DNA of 64,000 nucleotides from Leptobrachium leishanense (lineage: Eukaryota; Chordata; Amphibia; Anura; Megophryidae): the NCBI GenBank assembly GCA_009667805.1, contig CM019069.1, forward strand, positions 57,044,422 through 57,108,421. The letters are read 5' to 3'. Below the pieces are notes generated by a model. It saw nothing but the letters and a program-made list of their open reading frames with translations, was not told the origin of the DNA and did not search any database. How positions within the stretch are numbered: the first letter of the stretch is position 1; each line of letters begins with the position of its first letter. Of the stretch, positions 20,990 through 32,810 are shown piece after piece. The translations under genes and the position numbers were made by a program.

Positions 20990-21854
20990 AAATCAATCCC
21001 TCACAACTGCTGTGATTGCAAAGATTGTGATTGCTGAACTCTTATGTACATTTACAAAAAAGCATGTGTTGAATGGGATGTTTGATAGCAGTCGATTGGC
21101 TGGCTTAATATCTTTGTGCGCCAAACACCTCTGTCACTTGTGGTTAGTTTTAGGAAAGGTTGCTTTCCATTTGGTACAGAATATTTCTTGGGTATCACCG
21201 GTTTCTCTTTCTATACACCTGGGTAGTGATACTCTATATTAGCTGATAATTTCGAAGTTAATGTTGATGATTACTTCTAGAAATATGCAAATGAGGTAAT
21301 TTGTTCCGAGATGGAGAGGGAAGGAGGCTTTGACGGCTGCCGTACGGATTTTTAGATGTTTTTGAACTGCATATCGAAAGATGCTCTCAGCCTTTTGAGT
21401 TTGGGTTGGCTGAAAGGCAGCTCAAAATCATTTTGGGTTAGCTATACAAAATTTTCATCAAAACATGTCTGCATGGATCTCTATGAGTTGTGTTGGTCAG
21501 ATGAACATTTAACTTTACCTTTGGGTCTATTATCAGCTGAATGAGAATAGGTTTGTGGATCTAAATGCTAGGGATTAATGCCCTTTAAAAAAGAACGAGC
21601 GTTGCTTGGTAAGTGTCCCAAACATTACCTAAAGTTCAAATATTTTCTAAAGACTTTTACTGTTCAGTGGAGAAACTAGAAGGACTGATCTTGGATGAAT
21701 GGATGCACAAACAGCTGCACTGGCAAGTAACACATTGTTACAAATCTAAATGGGAATGGTATCCATTTCATTCCATTAACAAGGCCGAAAAAGACGAATT
21801 TGTGTGAAATATTGTCTGTCCATCAGTAATAACGTCTAATTCAATCCTCTATGG
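19533..21854. other. Intron; no gene recognised, (TA)n at about 20952
   Basis: AT-rich intron with homopolymers (C9 near 19670; T runs) and a (TATA)n block at about 20952-20990. No exon with nrp2 similarity or convincing domain was found. Confidence 0.5.
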
Positions 21855-21990
21855 CTGTGATGGCAAACCTTGGCACCCCAGAAGTTTTGGAACTACATGT
21901 CCCGTGATGCTTAGTCACACTTAAGGCTAGCCGAGCATCAATGGACATGTAGTTCTGAAACATCTGGGGTGCCAAGGTTCACCATCACTG
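21855..21990. mobile_element. Palindromic hAT-like MITE with perfect 8-bp duplication
   Basis: Arms are CTGTGATGGCAAACCTTGGC and GCCAAGGTTCACCATCACTG. Flanks CTCTATGG (21847-21854) and CTCTATGG (21991-21998) are identical. The interior AACTACATGTCCCGTGATGC is the common vertebrate hAT-MITE vocabulary. Confidence 0.9.
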
Positions 21991-22259
21991 CTCTATGGTC
22001 ATTATAAATAGTAGACGATACCAACAGGTTGACAGAAAATCAACATTTTACATTATTCAACAACATTATTTCAATGATATTCAGTTTGAGTGCAAGTAGG
22101 ATCACTTTGCAATTCTGAATCACAGTGATGTCAGTAGGGCTTGGAAGCAGTTTGTCAAGTTTCTATTGTCTCCTTGTTGTCCTTCTACATTTCTGTCCCT
22201 CTTATTACTATTAAAACAAAGCAGTAGCAACTCCACAACTTCAACAACATGTTTTATAG

Positions 22260-22441
22260 CAGTGTTTCCCAAACCTGTCCTCAAGACCCACTACCAGGTC
22301 AGGTTTTCCAGATACCTGAAGCACCAAACAGGTGATAGGATTAGCTGCTCAGTGATTGCAGGATTCAGTCTGCATTTCCCCAAGGGAATCCTTAAAATCT
22401 TACCTGTTAGAGGGTCCTGAGGACAGGTTTGGGAAACGCTG
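22260..22441. mobile_element. hAT-like MITE, family A
   Basis: Ends are CAGTGTTTCCCAAACCTGTC and GACAGGTTTGGGAAACGCTG. Flanks TTTTATAG and TTCTATAG agree at seven of eight positions. Length 182 bp. Confidence 0.9.
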
Positions 22442-22449
22442 TTCTATAG

Positions 22450-24044
22450 TATCTTCTACCATGAAACAGTAACTACTTACTGGCCCTAATTAGGGCCTTC
22501 ACTCTTTGTGTCCAGTTAAGAGGAGAAAGGCTGGTGCCGTCACAAGGCAACCTTCGCCATGACGCCTTGTACCATATGTTAGGAACTTTTTAAAAAGCAG
22601 CAATAATGGTTTATAAAACCCGAGATGTGTTCCCAAGATAACGTGACCTTCTCGTTGTAATTGCATATATGTATTAAAACACCTTATGAAGACGAACAGC
22701 AGATAGCTGTTCCTGTTTCATGGCAGCTGGAAATGTTACTATAATGGGACACTTCCTGCAGTTAATATAATTATGTCTCAGCTCAATTCCCCAAATTAAG
22801 GAAAGAAACATCGCAGCTAGAAGATAAATCCAAGCAATATGATACCCCTGCACTAATTTCCAGTGTCTTTAGTCTCTAGGCATTGCCAATGTGTGGAATA
22901 TGAGGGGTAGATCGCTGAAGATTATTTGGGTTATAATTCTGCAACAGCTAGTTGACCAAATTTGCCCACTGTCATTACATGTGATAAAAGCATGCAGTTT
23001 GATGGCGGCTCAAGGAATTTTCCTCAAATCTGCTTTGTGTGGAGAAGGGTTCATGCAGACATTTCAACTATTTTGGATAGTGCTCTGTCTAAATATCATT
23101 AAATGTTTGGGTGACCAACGATGATCCAAATTTATAGATCTATGAAAGTCAAAGAACACGGAAATATTTCTCAAACCAATAACAGTTTCCTCGAAAATGC
23201 TATTGAACCACTTCATGCTTGGGGTCAAAGGCAAAAGTCACCCTTTGAAGTCTATAATTAGACGCTTATTATGCATATCAAAAAATGTTTCCCTAAACGT
23301 CTTCTTCAACTTTTTAAGAGTTATTAATAGGTTTACTTTAAGGTCTATGTACTGAACCGAGAGTTATGGTGGGTTAGGAGTAACTTCGAAAATTTTGGTC
23401 AAAGGTCTGCCATTTTGGCCGAAATTTTACAAGTTTGTTCTCATTTATCACAAGCATATGTTCAGTAAATAGACCCCTTAGAGATGTGAAATATTTTGAA
23501 GTCATATAAGGCTTCTCACTGAACAGACTGTAAGGTATATATGCATCATTAGATTGTGAGATCGCCAAAGTAACTTTTTCTTGCATCCACATTATCTCAA
23601 GGTTTTTTTTTACTGAATTTGTGGTTGCATCCACCACCATTCACACATGCTTATTCACACATACAAGAATATACATATATATATGTACTGGTAGATATAT
23701 ACACTTTTTTCCAGATGTTCCTTCATGTTTCAGGCAATATTTTGGAGGGAAAAAAAAAAGTTGAAAAGAAAAAAAAAACCATAAAAAATCTTGTCTTTGA
23801 AAAAATAAAAATAGAAGTGAAGGAGCATTCAGGTTTTAAGAGGCATTGAGCCTTTTCTCGAACATTTTCCAAGATGCAGCATTAGATTTTAGAGACAGTC
23901 AATATGGGGTGATCATGTGTCTATGAGTTCACAAGTATGCAGAACGAAGTGTTGTTGGGGCAAAAAGGAGTAGAGGATAAAAGTGCAAATTGAGCCAAAA
24001 GGTTCTGGAGTCTGTTAAGTCTAGATCCTGGGTCCGTCTCACCC
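22450..24044. other. Intron or form-b 3' UTR region; no gene recognised
   Basis: The form-b mRNA must be cleaved somewhere below 24045, but no AATAAA or ATTAAA was found on the minus strand close to the stop. The stretch includes short (AT)n at about 23675 and A-rich tracts near 23750. Confidence 0.35.
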
Positions 24045-24316
24045 TCAACACCGCGAGCTGTGGTCGCGATCGTCTTGCTCTAGCTTTATAGTTAAGGTGG
24101 GTTCCACTGCCAAGGGTGTCCCGTTGGCGTAGTGTGAGGTTTTGTAGGTGATGGCGGGATCGCTCTTCTTGGCCGCATAGCGGAAGCGGTGGTAGTGGAG
24201 CACCAAAGCCAGTGCGACGGAGACCAGCACCAGAACAGCGCCTCCTGCTGCCATAACGTAATACCAGTAGACTGGGATGGGCTGCACTGACACCGTGTCC
24301 ACTGTGGGCTCGCTCC
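24045..24316 (-). CDS. nrp2: nrp2 terminal exon, form b (alternative membrane anchor)
   Basis: This exon encodes the NRP2b C-terminus. It runs GSEPTVDTVSVQPIPVYWYY, then the transmembrane helix with AAGGAVLVLVSVALALVLHY, a basic stop-transfer HRFRYAAKK, and a 40-odd residue tail with ITYKTSHYANGTPLAVEPT, LTIKLEQDD and a final SSRC. Mammalian NRP2b has the same anchor and tail and lacks the SEA motif of NRP2a, so it does not recruit GIPC/synectin. The acceptor is CCACCAG/GGAGC. The exon lies about 12 kb upstream of the NRP2a end, so form b must use its own polyadenylation site within what is an intron for form a. No convincing AATAAA was found just below 24045. Confidence 0.95.
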
Positions 24317-26309
24317 CTGGTGGAAAGATACAGAAGAGCGTTGCTAGGTGGGATGTTGGCTGACTCGTATCATTATAAATCACACATGTTTAATTTTTAA
24401 ACGACAAGAAAGCTTAACACTCTACTAATTATTATATATATATATAATCTACTGTAAGTGGGATGAAACTAAAATTGTGATCTATAAGTCTATGCTCGAT
24501 ATTAATAATTAGAAATTAAACAGTCAACAAATTTATACTTAGAGTTTTCATCAATCATGTTTCTATGGACCATTTTGCTGCTAGTGATGTTCCTGTAGCA
24601 GTAAAATGGTTGAAATTGTGGTAGACCAGAGCCAAGAAGAGCCTTATGAAGCACTCTGCTAAAATAAAACAGTTCCCATCTCTCTAAAATGGGAATCTTA
24701 GAAAGAAGTGCAATATCTATTGTCACCAGTAGAACTAGATTTAGATAGAGTTTTTGTAACCTAAGCCAAGAAGTAACAATATACTGGCTTGTATGAAAGA
24801 CTGTTAGTACAATAATTTTTACATCTGACACACAAAGACAGCCATGACACATGAACTGGACAATTGTTTTCAACATTAAAACGCAAGTTATTGAAAGTTC
24901 CTAGACACATAGTAGACCCTGATCTGGCTTCTAATTGGAAATTTACATAATTACTAGCTTTGATGAACCACTAAGAGTAGTGAGGAATGAAAAAAGCACT
25001 TAGTTGACATTATGAGTGAAGCCCATCCCATGGGGTGGATGTTGGTCAGGACCTCCTTTTGATAGGAAAGTTATAACTTTGAATGGCAGTTTTGTTTACT
25101 GTTACATGGCCAGTGCCGGGGTATTGCACCACTTTTCTCCTTTTGATGCCCAAATGGACCAACATGACTGACATGGACCATGACCACTTGTGGTATAAGT
25201 ATGAGCCACGAATAGAATAAAAGTTGGATCAACGCCTCAACATACTACATTTTCATGCCAACAGAAAGAAAAGAAGCAATGGGGCTATAATGCTGCTTAG
25301 TTTCATGGTGTTGCCATATTCTAAGTAATAAGTCTCTGTGGAGACATCACTTTGAGGAAACCTTGAACAGCCTACGAGGTCATATAATCAGCACATTAAA
25401 AGCCAAACTGAAGCTTGTCATCTATTTTACCGCGACTGATAGACATTTATAGAGTTCATAAGCCAGGACGGGAAAAATGACTTAACTGAAATAAATAATG
25501 CTCAGTTACTAAAATATGAGGGGGAATAAAACAAGATCAAGTGAGAAACGATTAGAAACTCTTCGGAAACCTCTCATCTGTGCCAGACTGACCTTGGCGG
25601 CTCTCTTTATTTATGTGAAGCCAGAGAGAGGACAGGTTAACATTTCTTGTAGGTGTATGAAATACCACCGACTCAATGTTGGACCTTGAAGAAATATACA
25701 CTTTCCCATTACACAGCAGCAGCCAAAATCCCTTATCATGTAAATTTGTCTGCACCTTGCAAACTCAGCAAAACTGTTCTTTCTTCTAATTTGTCAACTT
25801 AACCAGAACAGGCAACTCACTTTTTTTCCCCTCAAGGGTAAATTTACCTCTCTGTAACAATTCACAAGTCGGAATCTGTAAACACACATTTTCCGAAATA
25901 AAATAAAAGGGCATGTTCAGAATGGTAATTTACAACTGCGAATAGTATTTTTTCCTTTTTATTATTTTTAAAGCAGGATATGGTGATCCTCGAAGGATTT
26001 GAATGGATTTAATTCCCATCTCCTCCCCAACTATGGGCTCAATCCAATTAGATCAGCAGTTTTTTTCTACAAATATTGGTGAGTTTTGACGAATATTTTC
26101 AAAGAAATATTGCCGATTCATTTGAATGGATTTGACCAGAGCCAAAACCAAAATACTGTCCCTGCTTGGAAATAAAATGGGCTAGAGAAAAGCTCAGAAA
26201 CATGTTTTCAGCTAGATATCGTATCACTTAGCAAGTTATATAGAATAGGGTATCAATATGAGTGAGGGTTTACCATTTCTCCCTTCAAAGCCTGGGGTCA
26301 CGTTTAAAT
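24317..26309. other. Intron; no gene recognised
   Basis: AT-rich, with a short (TA)n at about 24433-24446. The segment near 25020-25310 has the feel of a decayed repeat (runs such as TGGACCAACATGACTGACAT) but was not identified. Confidence 0.35.
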
Positions 26310-26840
26310 TAGAGCTGTGCATTCGTTTCGGAAAAATTCAGAATTTGGAAAGAAATTTGATATTTCGTATTCGGAAGTACTTCCGAATAACGAATCGATA
26401 CGATCCGAATTTGAAACAAAACGAAATGGTATATAACGAATTTATTTAGTTTTACACTGTGTCATAATCATAAAAGAAAAATTTGAATAACTGATATCAA
26501 CTATCGAATTTGAAATGAACTATTAAATTGATATCAACTATCGAATTGATCTTAACTTACAATACAACTTATAGTCAGCAAAGGACTTTATGAAACAAAT
26601 TAATTTTGTTTCACAGTTTAATTTGACTCAAATACTAAATCAGTGACACAGCTTAAAATTTAACCCTAGCTTTTCTTTTAACAGCAACATTTGATTAATT
26701 GGGGGTTTATCTAGTGATCCAAAATTCAAATTGATATCAACTATCGAATTGATATATGAAATTCGAATCGATTCGAAATTTCAAATCGAAACGAAATACG
26801 AAACTAAACAAAACAAATTTTTCAGCCATGAACATCCCTA
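26310..26840. mobile_element. hAT MITE with perfect 8-bp duplication
   Basis: Ends are TAGAGCTGTGCATTCGTTTC and GCCATGAACATCCCTA; the terminal TAGRGNTGYNCA matches hAT ends and resembles the element at 3277. Flanks GTTTAAAT (26302-26309 and 26841-26848) are identical. The 531-bp interior is built from ATTCGAAT/GAAACGAAA-type inverted motifs and a repeated GATATCAACTATCGAATT; no transposase. Confidence 0.92.
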
Positions 26841-26848
26841 GTTTAAAT

Positions 26849-28809
26849 GTCCAGCTGTCCAAGACAGCCATCAACATGTCTTGCCATTCGGGTACCACTC
26901 TATGGTCTCTGTTGTCTCTAACTCCTGGACACCAGGGGTTTTTGCTCTGTGTTGTTTTGTACATGCTTTTTTTCTGTTTCTTTAAATTTCTATTTAGTTG
27001 ATAGAACATGAGCTCTGAATGTATAATATAGGCTGATTGATATACATCTAAAGGTTTGTCAACAAGACATGCTTTACATTGTTTCTTGTGGTGAAACATG
27101 TGTGTGGTGAGATATCTACTTCCGACTAGATACTGACATTTCAACAAGATCAGGACTATAAATAGCTAGAGCCACTTTATAAATAATGATAGGGAAAAAA
27201 CAGAAAATGCTGAAAATATCAGATATCAAGAAGATATGCAGCAGAGCGAGACCTTAAAGGAGAGGCACCACAGGCAACCACATCAAACAACACAAGCCAG
27301 TAGCTCTAAACATAGGATTGGAGTTATTTGTAAAGTTGGTGCCAGAAAGGGGATTAATACAATAATTTAAATATTTCCCTACTTGAAACTTCTACAAAGC
27401 AAAGCATAAACTAAAGGGAGAACCATAACAAATTAGTCCCTAAAAGAAAGTTATTTATAAAGTAAAAACCCACATAAAAAGACCATCACGAGTTCTGTGC
27501 TACAGTTGTCAGCTATAACTCATCCAGACATTCGATGAGAAAGGAGGATGCCGTGTTTTCCACTAACAACAAATTGAATATGTAAAAATAACTAAAATAT
27601 GAGAACAAGACATTCTCTGTTATCGGACCAAGCTGCTGGAATGTTTTTACTGGCAACGGATAGAGGCTGTACTGATTAAATTACAAAACAAAAAGTAATA
27701 AAAAAAGAAAATCAGACAAGTCAACACGGAAAGAATTGTGGAGCAGGCAGCCTGACGTCGAGTTTCCAAATTACCAAAAAAGGTGCCAGGGCATCGCGCT
27801 AAAAGCTCTCCAGTTGCAATGGTTATGTGCAAATTAGCCAAGCCTGGATACTTGAAACTGAAAAGTACAAGCTGCCATAGTCTAGCAATGACTAAACTCC
27901 ATATCCAATTAATTTGGCATACGCTGATTAAGGTTAATGGTATTTGGGGTGCAAATGCAGCTGGAGGGTTGAGGGTTTGGCAAATGTACACTAAAAAGAC
28001 TTAAGAAGGTCAAAAAAACTATGCAAAGGCAGGAGGCGATGACTGCAAAGCCTGTGATTATTTCTAGTTTAGAACTTAAACAAAATCTTGGCACGCTTTG
28101 GCATTTTTTGTTCGATGGCAGGAAGACGTACATACACGAGAAAAACCGGGAAGACATTTGGATTGCAACAGTGAAAGGGAACATAGTGTCAACAGTGTAC
28201 ACAAAACACTACAAAACACAGGAAACCTGTCAGAATGACAAGATATGTTCAACAAAAATAGCGTGGCGCTTTCACTGGCGTTCCAAATACATCTCAGAGA
28301 TAAGAAACGCAGAAGTCCATGGTCAAACGGGATAATAATGTTTGCAGTATATGGGATGGCACTTGAATGTATGGGGTGCAACAGTCAAGGGTCTACATCC
28401 ATGAGAATCTTAACGTGGAACGTATGAAAAATGCATGATGCATTCACATAACTCAGTACGTCATTTGTTTTTAGTATTCATACAAAATAGAAAAAGTACT
28501 TTTTGAGTGATCTGTAAAATTGAGAGAAATAGCAGATGAGCCATTGGGTTTGTGATGCTTATCCATGGACCTTTGCTTATAGATTAAGAGATTCTCTAGA
28601 CAGGCAAACATGTTGAGTTGTCATCCTCACTGCTAAAGTTTTTAAGTTCAGAGAAGTCAAGTCCAAATGGACAATAGGTTTTACACCCCAGTTTCCTTTC
28701 AATGTTGCATAGGTGATGGCAGAAATTAGTGAACCAGTCATTGAATTTGGCTGGAGGTCAAGAGCTGCACCAAATTCAGCAGACTGGTCAGGACAACTTC
28801 TAATACGGG
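26849..28809. other. Intron; no gene recognised
   Basis: No nrp2-like exon, RNA gene or clear repeat was recognised. Open frames at 27647-28381 on both strands overlap one another, lack known domains and look like chance. Confidence 0.35.
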
Positions 28810-28951
28810 TGAACCGCCTAAGGGTGGCCTCCCCAGTTGTTGCTGAACTACAACTCCCAGGATTCTCTGTCCATCTGTTACATTCAAAAGTATCTGGGAA
28901 TTATAGGCTACCAACATTCAGGAAGCCCGAATTTGACATCCCTGACCTATA
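28810..28951. mobile_element. Palindromic hAT-like MITE, family B
   Basis: TGAACTACAACTCCCAGGAT and ATCTGGGAATTATAGGCTAC form the inner arms; the outer parts run from AAGGGTGGCC to ATTTGACATCCCTG. Related to 8869-9001. Confidence 0.6.
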
Positions 28952-29826
28952 GGTGGCACTCAAACCAAACCACACTTTCTATAATTTCTATAAATGAGTG
29001 TATTTTAATGGTGTGTTATAGAATACTTGATTGTTCCATGTGTCTGCTAAAACATAATTTTATTTAGCCCTAGGAGAAAATCTCAAAAATCATGCAACTG
29101 GCCCAACAAGACAGACGCATTCAAGGGATACATCGCTAATTGCACACATAATCACAAGACATAAACTGTCACACAACTGCACACTGACAACCTTACAAGC
29201 ACTGACGACTGAGACATTACAACTTAAGTGACACGGCTCCTGTCAGACCCGCTGTGGTAGAGCTACAGCTGTCTGAAAAGGTGCATGACAATAAAACGAT
29301 CAGATCGCTGCTTGTACCTCAAATGTTAATGGCAGATTTACGACGATTAGGTCATCTATTACACTGCTATTATTGCTGAGATAAGGGCACAAACCTAAAA
29401 TCAGCTTACTGATAAAGGACAATTCCATTAGACCGTATTGATAATCTAGCCTTTACTGCTTTAGAGACTTCAGGTCAGCTGCACGGATGGCTCCGCTTTG
29501 TCTCTAACGGACAATATTTATATATATGACGCATACTGCCCATGACACACAGAAAGTATTAGGCAATATGCTCAAATGCCCAGTAAGTTACAATGTATGG
29601 GTAATGTAACTGGGCCACATTGCTTTGTTATTGTTATGGCCGTGTGCCATTTCTATTGTGATGCTAATTTAAAAAGTCTTGTAAGCTCTTAATGTCTCTG
29701 GCCTCAAGGTGGTTATAGAGTAAAGTAGAATAATTTTCAGTTTGAAAACAATCAAAAAAAATATCAGATAAAAACTGTAGGTGTATTAAAATCTTAATAA
29801 AAATATAAAGGCTTTTTTAAACGTAC

Positions 29827-29871
29827 CTGGGATGGGTGCATTATTCTGTCCAGGGAAAGCTGATAAAGGTT
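29827..29871 (-). CDS. nrp2: nrp2 exon: shared juxtamembrane stalk
   Basis: This 45-nt exon (phase 1 to 1) adds EPLSAFPGQNNAPIP after the MAM-closing Cys and Met. Mammalian NRP2 has a similar CMEPISAFAGEN-type stalk here. It is the last exon common to both forms: its phase-1 donor (CCCAG/GTACGT) can join the phase-1 acceptors at 24316 (form b), 12183 (cassette, form a) or 11936 (short form a). The acceptor is TCTTTTAG/AACC. At this size it was identified only from phase, splice sites and the EP.SAF match. Confidence 0.88.
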
Positions 29872-29966
29872 CTAAAAGAACAGAAACAAAAGAAAATTTA
29901 TCCAAAAATATTAAACAAATCAATTCATATTATATAGAAAATGAGATAGAAACAATAGATGTAGAG

Positions 29967-30153
29967 CTGGGGTCCCCGACCCTGGTCCTCAGGGCCCACT
30001 AACAGGCCAGGTTTGCCAAATATTTGAAGCACAGCACAGCACAGGTGATATGATTTGCTGCTCAGTGATTGGAGGATTCAGTCTGCATTTCCACAAGTTA
30101 ATCCTTAAAATCTGGCCTGTTAGTGGACCCTGAGGACCGTAGTTGGGGACCAC
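29967..30153. mobile_element. hAT-like MITE, family A
   Basis: Ends are CTGGGGTCCCCGACCCTGGT and CCGTAGTTGGGGACCAC. Flanks ATGTAGAG and TTGTAGAG agree at seven of eight positions. The core GGTGATATGATTTGCTGCTC is intact. It lies about 100 bp upstream (in transcript sense) of the 45-nt juxtamembrane exon. Confidence 0.85.
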
Positions 30154-30161
30154 TTGTAGAG

Positions 30162-31340
30162 GACACCACTTCAATGAACCAACAGACCAGATATGTGTAT
30201 ACATATTGTAAATGTTTCTGTAGCACAGCTTTTACATCATATATCCAGATGTGATACATGAAAACAAAATATATTCCAAAATATATTGAGCAAGGAGGTC
30301 TTATAACCTTGGTTGGCTGGTGATAGTGGAAGTCTTACTCCAAACCATGCTGGTTCACCGTAATTTAGCCAAGCCAGTTATAAAGTGTTGTGTTGTCATG
30401 TTCACGGTTGTATTGCACCTAGGATTGATACACACCCCCTCTTAGCGGCATTGCTGTGTGTTAATTTCAGATGCAATCAAGATTCTCCCGTAGGAATCAT
30501 TACATTTCATTTATTATGCAACGTCGATGCCGGGACTGTGTAGCAAAGAGGTGTATTGATTGGAGGCATCATTAACCGTTCAGGCCATTTTCCCAGACAA
30601 GGCTTGCGGAACCAAAGTGTTGTGTGCTACGAGGAATCTTTATGCGATATAAAACAATTATTACGCACACAGTGAAGTATCCCTAGAAGGTCTCACATGC
30701 TCGCCCCTGTTGTAAAACCATTTCCTTAGTAAGCAAAACGCAAGCCACTGCACATTAAGAGGAGTGACAGCCGCAGTGCGAATGTATTTATTGCTCATCT
30801 GGCGCTCAAACGGTTAAGACGTAATAGCCTTGGACAGGTTCAGCGTTGCTTATTGGAATTCAGCTCAACTCAATGACAGGATCAGTGGCCATTCAATTGA
30901 GCATTCCTCGCTTAAGTCACAATTATTTTTCTAAAATGTAATTTTCTGGTCCAGATCTCTCAAATTTCCTCTTATCAGAGTCTTTGGATCTTGAAAAGTA
31001 ATTAGTAGGATGACTGTCACGCAAGGCGCTGCGTACGTCCTAAAATTAACTTAGTGTTGAATTGCTACTCTTTTCCAAATGGTTAAGATCTGTTGCAATC
31101 AATATGGTAATGGGAAAAGTCACTTATTGGGAGGAGATGGTCACTGATACAATATATGTTCTTTATGTTCAAATATATAACAGCAACATATAAATTATTC
31201 TTTATAAGTGGGATGTTTGTCTGAGCATCATTTTTTACTCTTTTTCTCTCTTCTTGTAAGAATCCTTTACATATCATGTTCTGTCTGATGACTAGATTCT
31301 GTAAAATTATGTTATGCAGGTAGCTAAGAGTGAACCACAT
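30162..31340. other. Intron; no gene recognised
   Basis: Mixed AT-rich sequence without a recognisable exon or repeat family. Confidence 0.35.
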
Positions 31341-31975
31341 GTTTGTGAACTACGTTCTCTTATCATTTCCCGCCTTGACTACTGTAACTGCCTTCTCTCT
31401 GGCCTTAAGAGATCCCGGATTCTCCCTCTGCAGTCTGTTATGAATGTCTGTGCTAGACTCATCCATCTCACCTAACGCATCTCTCGCACCTCACCCCTTT
31501 GTCATCTCTACACTGGCTCCCTGTTCCCTTTAGAATCCAATTCAAAATACCAGTGCTCGCATACAAAGCTCTCCATAACCGCGCCCCTGCCTAAATCTCC
31601 TCCCTTATTAGTAGGTACATCTCATCCCGACCACTTCACTCTGCCATTGATCTGGATGCCAATGATCAGCTCCACGTACCCGCACCCCCAACTCCCACCT
31701 TCAGGACTTCTCCCGAGCTGCCCCCTTTCTGTGAAACTCCCTCCCCTGTAACATTAGACTCTCCCCCTCTCTCCAGTCCTTCAAGAAGTCTCTGAAAACA
31801 CATTACATTAAAGAAGCTTATAGCTCACTCCATAGTTCCCCACTGTCCATTTCTTACACCATATTCCCACCCAGCCCACATGCACCCATTACTTCAGGTT
31901 CTCTATTTACCCTCAGCAAGTGTGTTACCCCTCTCCTCTTAGATTGAAGAGCAGTATTTACAAAAATGTGAGGGG
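31341..31975 (+). repeat. L2/CR1-type LINE: 3' end of reverse transcriptase ORF, decayed
   Basis: CGCCTTGACTACTGTAACTG then CCTTCTCTCTGGCCTT translates to RLDYCNCLLSGL, the standard late-RT motif of L2/CR1-clade LINEs. It is followed by LQSVMNVCARLIH and, in shifted frames, TGSLFPLESNSKYQ and KSLKTHY-like remnants. Stops and frameshifts show it is dead. Confidence 0.75.
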
Positions 31976-32810
31976 TGTACTCACTTCTGTTAGATACTGT
32001 AGCTACATTATTTATATGTCTGTGTATATCTATAAATCTCCATTATTTGCCTACATATTTATTTGTGTCTGGCTATATTTTTTATAAATCTATGTTATTT
32101 ATCTGTGTCTGCCTAATAAATCTCCATTATTTATCTCTATATGTATCTGTCTATCTATACATCTCCGTTATTTATCTATATGTATCTGTCTCTATACCTG
32201 TCCATTACTTATATAAATATGTAGAGTATCTGTCTACATATCTATTAATTTACGTTATTTATATATATATTTATATATGCAAGTCTATATATCCAATAAA
32301 TCTCTGTTATTTATCTATATATGTTGGCGTGTCTATCTATATATCTAGTATACAAATAACAGATTTATCTATATATGTATCCATTTATCTATAAAACTCC
32401 ATTACTTATCCATTTTTTTATTTATTTATTTTTTTGGAGAAAAAACCCTAGCCTAAGTCAATATTTTTTTTTTAAAGTATTTTACCAGGAAGGATACATT
32501 GAGATTTCTCTCGTTTTCAAGTATGTCCTGGGTGGTGAGTATGTACCGTTAGGTGTCTTGCCCAAGGACACTTACTGGGGAGGTGCTCGTCGGGATTGAA
32601 CCCATGACTCCACAGGCTCTCTCCACGCAGAGCAGTGATGTTACCTCTACTCCACCCAGCCGGTACCATCCATTTGCACCTGTCTCTCTAAAAATGTTGA
32701 TTACTTATCTATAAATCTCCCTTATCTATACATGCATCTGTGTCCTTATATTTAATACATGTACTTTATTTATCTCTATATGTATGTGCGTGTGTCTCTA
32801 TATCATTTCC
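31976..32810. repeat. Degenerate CTAT-rich simple repeat interrupted by a SINE
   Basis: Loose repeats of AAATCTCCATTATTTATCTA and TATGTATCTGTCTATCTATA run from about 31990 to 32465 and resume after the SINE at 32665-32810. The plus-strand open frame across the first part is low complexity (Tyr, Ile, Leu, Ser) and not a gene. Confidence 0.85.
32474..32664 (-). mobile_element. tRNA-derived SINE
   Basis: Same family and orientation as 7196-7384: minus-strand head CCGGCTGGGTGGAGTAGAGG, B-box-like GGTTCAATCCC (one change), TGTCCTTGGGCAAGACACCT, and tail to CCTTCCTGGTAAAAT. Inserted into a CTAT-rich repeat. Confidence 0.87.

Noticed and set aside
31975..32394. 139-codon Tyr/Ile/Leu-rich plus-strand frame
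   Set aside because: Low-complexity translation of a CTAT-type simple repeat.
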